Positions 1-7,464 of a DNA stretch of 35,562 bases are shown here, in pieces (the first letter of the stretch is position 1; each line of letters begins with the position of its first letter). The notes beneath the pieces were generated by a model, which saw nothing but the letters and a program-made list of their open reading frames with translations, did no database searches and was not told the DNA's origin. Position numbers and translations under genes: made by a program. This DNA is from JBEKYD01 sp049509915 (GTDB taxonomy: Bacteria > Acidobacteriota > Terriglobia > Bryobacterales > Bryobacteraceae), in the NCBI GenBank assembly GCA_049509915.1, contig JBEKZL010000036.1, positions 1 to 35,562 of the forward strand, read 5' to 3'.

Positions 1-142
1 TTGGACAGGCCGCGACGATTCAGACAGGAGACCTCCACCCAGATAGCTCGCCGGAGTCTCTCCAAACCGAATGTTTTCAGCAGCCCACGCTACAGGTCTG
101 CCCTGTCTTGGACAGCAGTGATATAGAATATCCCCGGGCTAA

Positions 143-949
143 ATCCGCGCAGCCGGGACAAAGCTCGTTCTGGGACGCGACCTCGACAGTCACGACGGCG
201 AAGGCGCGCCCGCCGTCGCCATCGTCAACCAGGCTTTCACCGACCTGCTCTTTGCGAAGGAAAATCCGGTAGGCAAGCACTTTCGCATCACGATCAGACC
301 GTCCGATCCCGGAATCGAAATTGTCGGGGTGGCCGAAACCGGCAAGTATGAATCGCTCGGCGAGGATCCCAAGCCAGCTGTATTTCTGCCCATCGATCAG
401 ACCGGAACCGAGGGGATGACGCTGGTGGCTCGCACTTCTCTGCCGCCGCAAAAGGCGGTGGAGATGCTGCGCAAGACCATCCTCGATCTCGACCCGGAAC
501 TGACCCTGTACAGTATGGGCGGCCTCAACGATCAATTGTCGTTCCCGCTGTTCCCCGCCCGTGCCGCGGCCATCGTGCTGGGAGTCTTCGGGTTCCTCGC
601 GATGGTACTGGCGGCGACGGGCCTGTTCGCACTGGTGGCCTACGCGGTGGCGCGGCGCACGCGCGAGATCGGGATTCGGATGGCGCTTGGCGCTCGGCCC
701 GGCCGGGTTCTTTCTTCCGTGCTCAAGCGTACGCTGGTGCTGTGCGCCGTCGGCGTGTCGTTGGGCGCGCTGGTGACGCTCGTTGCCGGCCGGCTGCTTG
801 CGGCCGTTCTCTACGGCGTCAGCCCGCGCGATCCGGTCACCTACGCCACGGCCATTCTGCTGATATCGCTGGTCGCCTTGCTGGCGTGTTGGAGCCCCGC
901 CGCGCGCGCCATTCGCATCGATCCGGCGCGCACGTTGCGCGAAGAGTAA
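143..949 (+). pseudogene. C-terminal remnant of an ADOP/MacB-type FtsX permease
   Basis: The reading frame gives the last part of the periplasmic MacB-like domain (GRDL, then AIVNQAF and NPVGKHF) and then a complete C-terminal FtsX domain. In that domain, the cytoplasmic motif TREIGIRMALGA lies between predicted membrane helices, and the end reads DPARTLREE. This is typical of the large (about 800 residues) acidobacterial permeases of the MacB/ADOP group, which work in efflux or lipoprotein transport. Only about 270 residues remain. At 131-160 the frame reads SPG, a TAA stop at 140-142, then IRAAGT, where the family normally has SPGY followed by Phe or a similar residue. No usable start lies between that stop and the conserved sequence, and no upstream frame recovers the N-terminus. 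The simplest reading is a decayed gene, although the window edge hides what lies further upstream. A GTG at 329 could only give a headless protein. Confidence 0.7.
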
Positions 950-1042
950 GTTCCAGTGCCCCAGCGGCGGCCGCAGGCATGGCCGTGGCTGCTCGACAGC
1001 CGCCGGCCCGCGCTTCGGTGCGTGGCGCAAAGGCACCCGACC

Positions 1043-1063
1043 GATAGTGGCGCCAGCACTATC
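1043..1063. terminator. hairpin between convergent permease remnant and cheV
   Basis: A perfect 7-bp stem (GATAGTG / CACTATC) with a 7-base loop overlaps the cheV stop codon, where the permease remnant and the chemosensory operon converge. There is no T-run on either side, so intrinsic termination is only a possibility. Confidence 0.25.
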
Positions 1064-2024
1064 AGGCAGGCAGGAGCGAGAGCCCTCTCTCAATTTCGCG
1101 GACCAGCTCATCGGGAACGAACTTCGCCACGAAGCCATCCGCTCCGACGCTCTTGGCATGGGATTCGTTGGCCGAACCAGACAAAGAAGAATGAATCACC
1201 ACCGGGACACTTTTCAATAAATCGTCTTCCTTCAACTGACGGGTCAATGTGAACCCGTCCATCTCCGGCATCTCCAGGTCCGTCAGCAGCAGGGCGACTT
1301 TCCGGCTGATCGGCAAACCGGCACTCCGGGCCTCTTGTGCCATGCTCTTCAACTGGTCCCACGCCTCTTTGCCCGTCTTCGCGCTTACAAAGGGAAGCTT
1401 GCACCGGGTCAGAACCGCCTCGATCTGTCGACGCGCCGCGCTCGAGTCGTCGGCATAGACGATCCTTGAGCCCTCGGGAATCCGCATGGGCGGGACGTTA
1501 CGGATCTCTTCGCCGGTGTTGAAGCGGGACGGCAGGGTTTCTCGCAGGATCGATTCCACATCCAGGATCAGAGCCAGGCGAGCGTTCTCCTCGTTGTCGT
1601 CCAGGCGAGCGAGGCTGGTCACGAGCGCACCGGCCGCGGATTTCTCGGCGGAGACCACCCGATTCCACTCCAGGCGCACGATTTCTTCGACTTCCTCTAC
1701 GGCGAATCCTTGGACCGAGCGCTCGTACTCGGTGACGAGGAGAATGTTGCGCGCCGAGGGCGTGCAGCCCACCACGGAGGGCAGATCGATCACGGGGATG
1801 ATCTGACCCCGGATATTGGCCACGCCCAGAACATGCTTCGGAGACCCCGGCATCGGCGTGATCGAGGGCATGATCAACGCTTCCCGCACTTTGAAGACGT
1901 TCATGCCGAAGACCTCTCGCGTGCTCGAGTTGCGGTCCTCGCCCAGTCGAAAGATCAGGAGTTCGAATTTGTTTGTGCCGGCCAGCTTCGAGCGCTCGTC
2001 TACTTCCCGCATTACGTCACTCAT
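1062..2024 (-). CDS. cheV: CheV: CheW-like coupling domain plus receiver domain
   Basis: CheV couples chemoreceptors to CheA through a CheW-like domain and carries a phosphoryl-accepting receiver that can act as a phosphate sink or tune the array. Residues about 18-165 form the CheW-like domain (FELLIF, then VLGVANIRGQIIPVIDL). Residues about 185-318 form the receiver (YADDSS acidic pair, phospho-acceptor Asp in LLTDLEMPEMDG, Ser in IHSSLSG, Lys in VAKF). At 320 residues it has the normal family length. The ATG start has a good Shine-Dalgarno (AAGGAG) and lies 11 bases after the receptor gene. It is the last gene of the five-gene chemosensory operon. With no separate cheW or cheY in the window, it is the only visible local coupling protein and the only local receiver. 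Confidence 0.93.
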   Translation of the reverse strand: MSDVMREVDERSKLAGTNKFELLIFRLGEDRNSSTREVFGMNVFKVREALIMPSITPMPGSPKHVLGVANIRGQIIPVIDLPSVVGCTPSARNILLVTEYERSVQGFAVEEVEEIVRLEWNRVVSAEKSAAGALVTSLARLDDNEENARLALILDVESILRETLPSRFNTGEEIRNVPPMRIPEGSRIVYADDSSAARRQIEAVLTRCKLPFVSAKTGKEAWDQLKSMAQEARSAGLPISRKVALLLTDLEMPEMDGFTLTRQLKEDDLLKSVPVVIHSSLSGSANESHAKSVGADGFVAKFVPDELVREIERGLSLLPA

Positions 2025-2035
2025 GGCGCAACTCC

Positions 2036-3469
2036 TTAATTCTGTTTTTGACCGATCGCGGTACTGAGTTCATCCAGCTTGCTCAGCAATTCTTGCTCAA
2101 TGCGCGACAAATCCGCCCCCTGGCGCAGAGCTTCGTCCCTGTCCCCCGACTGCACGGCGGTGCGGATTCCGCGGGCGGTAACATAGAGCGCGGCGTAAGG
2201 ATTCGCGATCTCCTGAAAGGCCAGGATCTGTCCGAAAGACACCCTGCCGGCATCCTCGTACCAACGGCCAAAGCTGGATTGTCGATGATCCGCCAGCTCG
2301 CCCGAGGCTTGCGAACCCGCCCGGTGAGCAATCTCGGCCAGGATGTTACGAACGAAAATCTTAATGTCGTTCCTGGCCGATTCAATGTTCATTACCGCCA
2401 CCATGCTGTGCAGCGTCTGCACCCGCTCGCCCAGCGAAAGCGCGACGGATTCGGCGCCGTGCGCGGTCTGTTCGGCCGAGTGACTGGTTTTTTCGATGGA
2501 CCTGGCCGAGCCGTCAATGTCGAGGATGTTACTTTGCACTTCCTCGGTGGCTTTCTGCACGCGCTTCGACAGATTGCGTACTTCGTCGGCGACCACGGCA
2601 AAACCGCGGCCATGTTCTCCAGCCCGGGCAGCCTCGATGGCGGCATTTAGTGCGAGCAGGTTGGTCTGATAGGCGATCTCCCGAATGGTCTGTGCAATTC
2701 GCCCGATCGCGCCGACCTGTGCAATCAGTCCCTTGGAAGCCTTGCGGCTGTCCGCCACCGACTGCGCAAGCCCGTTCAGCTTGCCTCCGACCGCCTTCAT
2801 GGCGCTATCGGTCTCTCCCGCCAGCCCCATCAGCGATTCCGCATGCTCCGAGGCAGCCTTGCTCATGCTTGCGATCACTTGCTCGGCGAGTTTCCCGTCG
2901 CTGACGTTGCGCCAGGAGGCATGGAATGCGATGACCTTCCCGGCCCGATTGCAAACGGGCGTGAAGTTCAACGTGAAGGTTACCCCGCCAAGGAGCAAGT
3001 CCGTGCTGTGCTCACGCGCCGGATCGTCGACCAGAGTGCGCAAGATGTTGCGAATGCGCTCCGGATCCCGGTGAAACTGATGGATCGAGGAGCCGAATGC
3101 CTTGCGTACGTCCGCCCCCCTGAGGAGAGGATTGAGCCGCCGGTGATTCAGGCTCATCGCTTCCAGCGCGGCCCGGTTCATATAGAGAATGGGGTTCTCC
3201 ATATTCTCATCGGCATCGCACAGCATCTCGAGGCTCGATAACGGCTCCAGCAGCAACCGCGCATACTCCAGCAGGCGCTCCCGTTCCGAGTTCGCTTCGC
3301 GGCGCCCCGGGGAGGCGGTTGCGGCGCGCGGCGCCGGGCCGCCCGCGGCGTGCACGGTGGAGCCCACACGGCTCCGGCGAGGGTGCGCCGTTTTGGAAGG
3401 CTTCGTCTTTGCTTCCGGAATCGTATCCTTCTTGGCCTTACGGCGATTGGGGATTACCATGCTTGCCAT
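2036..3469 (-). CDS. soluble methyl-accepting-type chemoreceptor: PAS, signalling hairpin, CZB-like tail
   Basis: This is a cytoplasmic chemoreceptor of 477 residues with no membrane segment and no signal peptide. Residues 1-60 are basic, Pro/Ala-rich and probably disordered. Residues about 66-190 look like a PAS domain (ILYMNRAALEAM, then FTPVCNRAGKVIAFHASW). Residues about 200-350 form the coiled-coil signalling domain with the conserved tip (IAYQTNLLALNAAIEAARAG, then GRGFAVVADEVRNL) that binds CheA and coupling proteins. Residues about 362-435 resemble the chemoreceptor zinc-binding (CZB) domain, including DHRQSSFGRWY and IANPYAALY. The usual zinc ligands are replaced: Cys by Ser398, the two late His by Tyr425 and Tyr429, and the first His is absent near residues 367-368. 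The start is supported by AAGGAG 8 bases upstream and lies 12 bases after the ODP-like gene. Methylation sites may be irrelevant because no cheR or cheB is nearby. Confidence 0.92.
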   Translation of the reverse strand: MASMVIPNRRKAKKDTIPEAKTKPSKTAHPRRSRVGSTVHAAGGPAPRAATASPGRREANSERERLLEYARLLLEPLSSLEMLCDADENMENPILYMNRAALEAMSLNHRRLNPLLRGADVRKAFGSSIHQFHRDPERIRNILRTLVDDPAREHSTDLLLGGVTFTLNFTPVCNRAGKVIAFHASWRNVSDGKLAEQVIASMSKAASEHAESLMGLAGETDSAMKAVGGKLNGLAQSVADSRKASKGLIAQVGAIGRIAQTIREIAYQTNLLALNAAIEAARAGEHGRGFAVVADEVRNLSKRVQKATEEVQSNILDIDGSARSIEKTSHSAEQTAHGAESVALSLGERVQTLHSMVAVMNIESARNDIKIFVRNILAEIAHRAGSQASGELADHRQSSFGRWYEDAGRVSFGQILAFQEIANPYAALYVTARGIRTAVQSGDRDEALRQGADLSRIEQELLSKLDELSTAIGQKQN

Positions 3470-3481
3470 TGAAAACTCCTT

Positions 3482-4240
3482 TTACCGAGAAATTACGGTT
3501 CCGACGGTCAGTTCGTCGAACCAGTCCAGGAAACGTCCCACGTTTTTGCCCGCATAAATCGCTCCGTGCTGAGGACAGAGGTAATCGATGTCCAACTGGC
3601 GAACACGGTCGATCCAGTCCTTCTTAGCCGCGTTAGACGGCATCCATCGCTGATGAAAGAACACGGCGTGCTGAATATGCTCGTCAAAGTCCCTGGCGGA
3701 ATCCGCTCCCTGGTGGCCGCCGACCCAGATGCTGTGGCTGGCTGGCAAGAGGGCCGTTCCCACATCGCCGCTGAAGTAGACCTTCGCCTCCGGGTCATAG
3801 ACATGAAAGTTTGCCGAGGCGTGCAAATAATGTGCCGGGATGAGTTCTAGCTTGTGACCGCCGATAACAATCTCCCCGCCTTCATCCGGAATACCGATCA
3901 GCTCCGCATCGAGCGCGCCATAGTGCCGGATAAAGCCTTCCCACAGGCTGGGTATGTGCCATTGCACCTTGTCATTGCAGGCGTTCCACAAAGGAAGACT
4001 GGAGGCAATGTCCGGATCCTGGTGCGAGACAAACGCCTTGGCCACCGACGTGGGGGGCACGACCTCGGCAACGGCCGCGAGGACTTGCGGAAAGATCTCG
4101 AAACCGCCCGGGTCCAGAATGGCGCTCTGTCCGTTGGACTCCACAATATACACGTTGGAATCGATGACCCGACGCTCTTCCTGGTCGTACAACACCCACC
4201 AACGGTGGTTCCCCGCTTCAAATACCGGCGCTGCTTTCAT
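3482..4240 (-). CDS. ODP-like di-iron metallo-beta-lactamase-fold protein
   Basis: This 252-residue protein has the metallo-beta-lactamase fold with flavodiiron-type ligands but no flavodoxin domain. The visible candidates are H73, D75 and D77 (SHQDPDIAS), H140 (YLHASANF), D159 (FSGDVG) and H225 (CPQHGAIYAG). The position after D77, often His in flavodiiron proteins, is Ile78. This layout and the neighbourhood match ODP, the oxygen-binding di-iron protein known from spirochete chemotaxis loci, where it senses oxygen or iron and works with CheA. The likely role is therefore a redox or oxygen sensor feeding the array. This is inferred from fold, ligands and context. The start at 4240 is chosen because GGAGGAGG lies just upstream; the frame itself extends to 4303 without a ribosome site. 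The gene starts 23 bases inside its upstream neighbour. A generic hydrolase cannot be excluded. Confidence 0.8.
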   Translation of the reverse strand: MKAAPVFEAGNHRWWVLYDQEERRVIDSNVYIVESNGQSAILDPGGFEIFPQVLAAVAEVVPPTSVAKAFVSHQDPDIASSLPLWNACNDKVQWHIPSLWEGFIRHYGALDAELIGIPDEGGEIVIGGHKLELIPAHYLHASANFHVYDPEAKVYFSGDVGTALLPASHSIWVGGHQGADSARDFDEHIQHAVFFHQRWMPSNAAKKDWIDRVRQLDIDYLCPQHGAIYAGKNVGRFLDWFDELTVGTVISR

Positions 4241-4841
4241 GCAGGACCTCCTCCAATTCAGAGCGATATCTCCAGATCGCATCTCTAACCTTGGCGACCG
4301 CAAGGCCCATCTCGTGCGAGACTCGCATCAGCGGCGCGCCGCTCTGTTCGGAGAGCGCCGCCTCGATCCGGCCGTTGGTCACTACGTATTCCTGTTCGGT
4401 GATACCCTCCTGCAGCCGGGTGACCGTCTCCACCAAGCGGCGCAGAATCGCGATGCCTTCGGCCTCTTCCGCTTCCGTATTGCGCTGCCAGTTTCCTTCC
4501 GCCTGGGAAAGAAAGGCGCTGGATTGGCGGTTCGCATTCATCACCTCCGCGGTGCGGCGGAACACCTCGGTAAAGCGGGCATGCTGCAAAACACGCATCT
4601 GCACCCGGACCAGCGGCGCGACCGATTGCTGTAAGGGAGCCGCCGCGTTTTTCAGTTGCACCGCTTGCTCCCGGAAGGCCTGCGCCACCACCCCATAGCT
4701 CGCCAGCTTGTTCCCGTGCCGCTTGACCAGAACCATCGCATTGAGAGCGCGACGGTCGATCTCGTGCAACGAGCGCTCGATGATGCACCGCGTGCCGGAG
4801 GACGCGTCCATGATCCGCATAATGCGCTGAATATCCATCAT
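4218..4841 (-). CDS. unrecognised helical protein of the chemosensory operon
   Basis: The product has 207 residues and I cannot assign it to a family with confidence. It is almost wholly helix-forming, with no membrane segment, no signal peptide and no Cys pair. The best ordered stretch lies around residues 30-65 (ALNAMVLVKRHGNKL, then SYGVVAQAFREQA), followed by heptad-like Leu/Val/Ala sequence to about residue 150 and a charged C-terminal helix. It has no CheW, CheY, CheX, CheC or CheD motifs. The ATG overlaps the cheA stop in an ATGA arrangement and has GGAGG just upstream, so its translation is probably coupled to cheA. Its end overlaps the ODP-like start. Position suggests an adaptor or regulator between CheA and the ODP-like protein or receptor. 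That role is inference only. Confidence 0.85.
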   Translation of the reverse strand: MMDIQRIMRIMDASSGTRCIIERSLHEIDRRALNAMVLVKRHGNKLASYGVVAQAFREQAVQLKNAAAPLQQSVAPLVRVQMRVLQHARFTEVFRRTAEVMNANRQSSAFLSQAEGNWQRNTEAEEAEGIAILRRLVETVTRLQEGITEQEYVVTNGRIEAALSEQSGAPLMRVSHEMGLAVAKVRDAIWRYRSELEEVLHESSAGI

Positions 4842-6580
4842 TGCCCTCCTTCGAGCGCGGCGGCGGCGCTCAAGGCTGCCGCATCCAGAATCAGAACCAC
4901 GCTGCCGCGTCCGGAAATTGTAGCGCCCTGGTACAGGCTGGGGCCGGCGAGAAAATCAATGGGCTTTACTACGGAGTCCTCGTTGCCCAAGACTTCGGAG
5001 ACAACAAACATACCCCGTTCGGTCAATACTCCCTCGACACTCTCGCGACCGAGGCGCAGCGGGCGGTCCTGCAGGATCGCACCCAGGTCCGCCACCGGCA
5101 CCGTCTGCATGCCATCCACACGGTAAGTTACCCGGCCGGCAAACCGGTGCACGCGGTGCTCTTCAATGTCGGTCAAGCTGTCGATAGCGGAAATAGGCAG
5201 CGCATAGACGTCCTGGCGAACCCGCAGGTAGAGCACGGGCAGCACGGCCAGTGTGAGCGGAAACTCCATTGCGATGCGCGTGCCCTGGCCGAGAGTCGTT
5301 TCAAGCGAGAGGCGCCCCCGCAGCTTGTTAGTCGTCTCTTTGACTACGTCCATGCCCACGCCGCGTCCGGACAGATCCGTCGCCTGGTCTTTGGTGGAGA
5401 AGCCGGGACGGAAGATCAACTCAAGAGCCTCCTGCTCCGAAAGCCGGGCCGCCTGCTCCGGGGTGATCACCTGCTTCTCGATTGCCTTCTGCACGATCAC
5501 CCGGCGATCGATTCCGTTGCCGTCATCGGAAACCTCGATTCGCACCCTGTCGCCCAGATGAACCGCCGCAATTCGCAGCAGGGCGGTGGGAGACTTGTTG
5601 GCGTTTTTCCGGACTTCGGGCAACTCGATGCCATGATCGAGGCTGTTGCGCACCAGGTGCGTCATCGGCCCGGAAAGGGCGTCCACGACGGTCTTGTCTA
5701 TTTCCACGTCCTCGCCGGCAATTTCCAGCTTGACCTCTTTGCCGAGCAGATGCGAGAGGTCGCGCACCACCCGGGGCAACTGCTGGAACAGGCGCCTGCA
5801 TGGCTGCATGCGCAAGCGCATCACCGTGCGCTGGAGATCGCTTACCCTCAGGTCCATCTCCCGCGCGATCCGGGACATGGTCTCGTTTTCCTTGTCCAGT
5901 CCGCCAACCGCGGAGGTGAGGCGGTTGCGCAGCAGAACCAATTCTCCAACCTGATTCATCACCGCATCGAGCCGGCCTGCCTCCACGCGCAGCGACCCCT
6001 CTACCGCTTCCGTACGCCTGGGAACGGATCGGGCAGGAGAGGCATGAGCGGATGAGCCGGGACCCGCCGCCGGGACGTTCGCTTCGGCGGGCGCGGACGG
6101 CGGTTGTGCGGCAGCGGGAGCGACGGGAACCGCGATAACCGGTGCGGCCTGTGCATCGGTGATCGCGGATGCGATCGCGGCAAGGGAGCCGCCGGATTCA
6201 GACTCCTGGCGGGAGAGCATCTGGATGGTCCGGCCCAAATCGGCCGGGCCGGGACCGGGATTCTCTTGCACCGAAAGTGTCTGAAGCATGTCGTTCAGAA
6301 CGTCGAGCGCGTTGAGGATGGCGTCGATGCGGTCGGAAGTCACCGGCAGGCGATGCGAGCGAAGCTTGTCCAGGAGGTTTTCGAGATCGTGAGCCCAACT
6401 GACCACGTGCTTCGCGTCCAGAAAGCCCGCTCCGCCCTTGAGCGTGTGAAAGGCGCGGAAGATCGATGCGAGCGTTTCGTCGTTGCCGGGATCCGTTTCA
6501 AGGCTCAGGATGTCTCGCTGAGCCTTGACCAACAGTTCTCGCGATTCGGTCAGGTAGTCCTGTAGAAACTCTAAATCCAA
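4838..6580 (-). CDS. cheA: CheA chemotaxis histidine kinase lacking a P2 domain
   Basis: CheA autophosphorylates a His in its P1 domain and passes the phosphate to response regulators under receptor control. The order seen is P1 at about 1-110 (FRAFHTLKGG, phospho-His45) and a Pro/Ala-rich linker at about 130-190. P3 dimerisation follows at about 197-260, then the ATPase at about 265-440 (N-box RNSLDHG, G1 DDGNGID, G2 GRGVGMD) and the CheW-like P5 at about 440-575. No folded P2 (CheY/CheB-docking) domain is apparent, which explains 580 residues against about 650 for the Escherichia coli protein. The start is TTG, beginning MDLEFLQDYLTESREL as expected for the family. No clear Shine-Dalgarno precedes it, unlike the four downstream genes. 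It heads the operon, so the other products may be made in excess of CheA. Confidence 0.95.
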   Translation of the reverse strand: MDLEFLQDYLTESRELLVKAQRDILSLETDPGNDETLASIFRAFHTLKGGAGFLDAKHVVSWAHDLENLLDKLRSHRLPVTSDRIDAILNALDVLNDMLQTLSVQENPGPGPADLGRTIQMLSRQESESGGSLAAIASAITDAQAAPVIAVPVAPAAAQPPSAPAEANVPAAGPGSSAHASPARSVPRRTEAVEGSLRVEAGRLDAVMNQVGELVLLRNRLTSAVGGLDKENETMSRIAREMDLRVSDLQRTVMRLRMQPCRRLFQQLPRVVRDLSHLLGKEVKLEIAGEDVEIDKTVVDALSGPMTHLVRNSLDHGIELPEVRKNANKSPTALLRIAAVHLGDRVRIEVSDDGNGIDRRVIVQKAIEKQVITPEQAARLSEQEALELIFRPGFSTKDQATDLSGRGVGMDVVKETTNKLRGRLSLETTLGQGTRIAMEFPLTLAVLPVLYLRVRQDVYALPISAIDSLTDIEEHRVHRFAGRVTYRVDGMQTVPVADLGAILQDRPLRLGRESVEGVLTERGMFVVSEVLGNEDSVVKPIDFLAGPSLYQGATISGRGSVVLILDAAALSAAAALEGGQ

Positions 6581-6596
6581 GGCGGCACCATGAACT

Positions 6597-6604
6597 CTAT
6601 CGGC
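6597..6604 (-). promoter_or_regulatory. possible sigma-28-like -10 element ahead of cheA
   Basis: On the minus strand GCCGATAG matches seven of eight bases of the flagellar sigma (FliA) -10 consensus GCCGATAA. Sixteen bases upstream stands TATA where TAAA would be expected. The element lies only about 17 bases before the TTG start, which would leave a very short leader, and short matches like this occur by chance. An ordinary sigma-70 promoter in the same AT-richer stretch (6605-6660) is equally possible. Confidence 0.2.
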
Positions 6605-6702
6605 TGCCGCAATAATTCCCTATAGGCACCTTCGCAAAATCGTGGAGAATATACCCCCGACCCCCGGTGAACGGAAGGAAAGCCGAGACGATGCTCGGTT
6701 CG

Positions 6703-6720
6703 GCAGGCTGGACAGCCTGC
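6703..6720. repeat. short perfect hairpin downstream of the uracil-DNA glycosylase gene
   Basis: The stretch GCAGGCTG-GA-CAGCCTGC forms an 8-bp perfect stem with a 2-base loop, 9 bases past the end of the glycosylase gene. It resembles REP-type extragenic hairpins found elsewhere in the window. It could also limit read-through from the housekeeping run, but there is no T-tract. Confidence 0.5.
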
Positions 6721-6729
6721 GCCCGGGCT

Positions 6730-7458
6730 TCAGTCGTAGACGAAGTGCAGCAGCTTTTTCAGATCTTCCCAGGCTTCGCGTTTGGCGTTCTGGTTGTAGG
6801 GGCGCAAAAGGTAGGAGGGATGGTAGGTGACCAGCACCGGGATGTCGCGCCACTGGAACCAGCGGCCGCGCATCTTAGTAACGCCTTCTTTGTGTCCGGT
6901 GACGGCGCGCGCCGCCGTGCCTCCCAGGGCGCAGATGGCTTTCGGGCGGATGGTGGAAAGCTGGCGGTAGAGGAACTGGCCGCAGATTTCCATCTCGTCC
7001 GGTTCGGGAGTGCGATTGCCGGGCGGGCGGCACTTCACCACGTTGCAGATGTAGACGTCTTCGCGCCGCAGCGGCATGCCTTCCTTGCGGGCGGTATTTT
7101 CGATCATCTGGGTGAGCAACTGGCCGGCGCGGCCGACGAACGGGATGCCCTGCTCGTCTTCATCCGCGCCCGGACCTTCGCCGACGAATACCAGCGGCGA
7201 GCGTTCGTTGCCCACGCCGAACACGAGTTTGTTACGGCCTTCGTGCAGACGGCAGCGTTTGCAATCGCCGATATCCTCCAGAATCTGAAGCAGCGTCTCG
7301 GCGGCAGGCGCCAGGGGTGGCAATTCGACCTCGATTCGCGCCGGCGGCGGGGACGGCTCGGGCGCGGCCGCGGCAACCTGCGCCTCACGCCGATACATGT
7401 CACCCACGCCGAGGTCGCGGTAGAACTCCAGGTATTGGCGAAGCTGGTCGGGCGTCAT
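6730..7458 (-). CDS. type-4 (iron-sulfur) uracil-DNA glycosylase
   Basis: The enzyme removes uracil from DNA to start base-excision repair. Residues about 60-240 form the catalytic domain: motif A GEGPGADEDE near residue 92 and motif B HPSYLLR near residue 213. Four Cys (C66, C69, C133, C149) have the spacing of the [4Fe-4S] ligands of family 4 enzymes. The first 50 residues are an Ala/Pro-rich extension with a short helix, a common addition in this phylum. The ATG start lies 6 bases after coaBC and there is no strong Shine-Dalgarno, so translation may depend on coupling. Length is 242 residues. It is the last gene of the housekeeping run. Confidence 0.93.
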   Translation of the reverse strand: MTPDQLRQYLEFYRDLGVGDMYRREAQVAAAAPEPSPPPARIEVELPPLAPAAETLLQILEDIGDCKRCRLHEGRNKLVFGVGNERSPLVFVGEGPGADEDEQGIPFVGRAGQLLTQMIENTARKEGMPLRREDVYICNVVKCRPPGNRTPEPDEMEICGQFLYRQLSTIRPKAICALGGTAARAVTGHKEGVTKMRGRWFQWRDIPVLVTYHPSYLLRPYNQNAKREAWEDLKKLLHFVYD

Positions 7459-7464
7459 GGCGCG

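Noticed and set aside
77..1159. 360-codon minus-strand frame over the permease remnant
   Set aside because: Arg/Gln/His-rich composition is typical of an antisense shadow, and the plus strand has clear FtsX motifs.
4841..6055. 404-codon plus-strand frame opposite cheA
   Set aside because: Antisense shadow of a high-GC gene; cheA motifs on the other strand are unambiguous.
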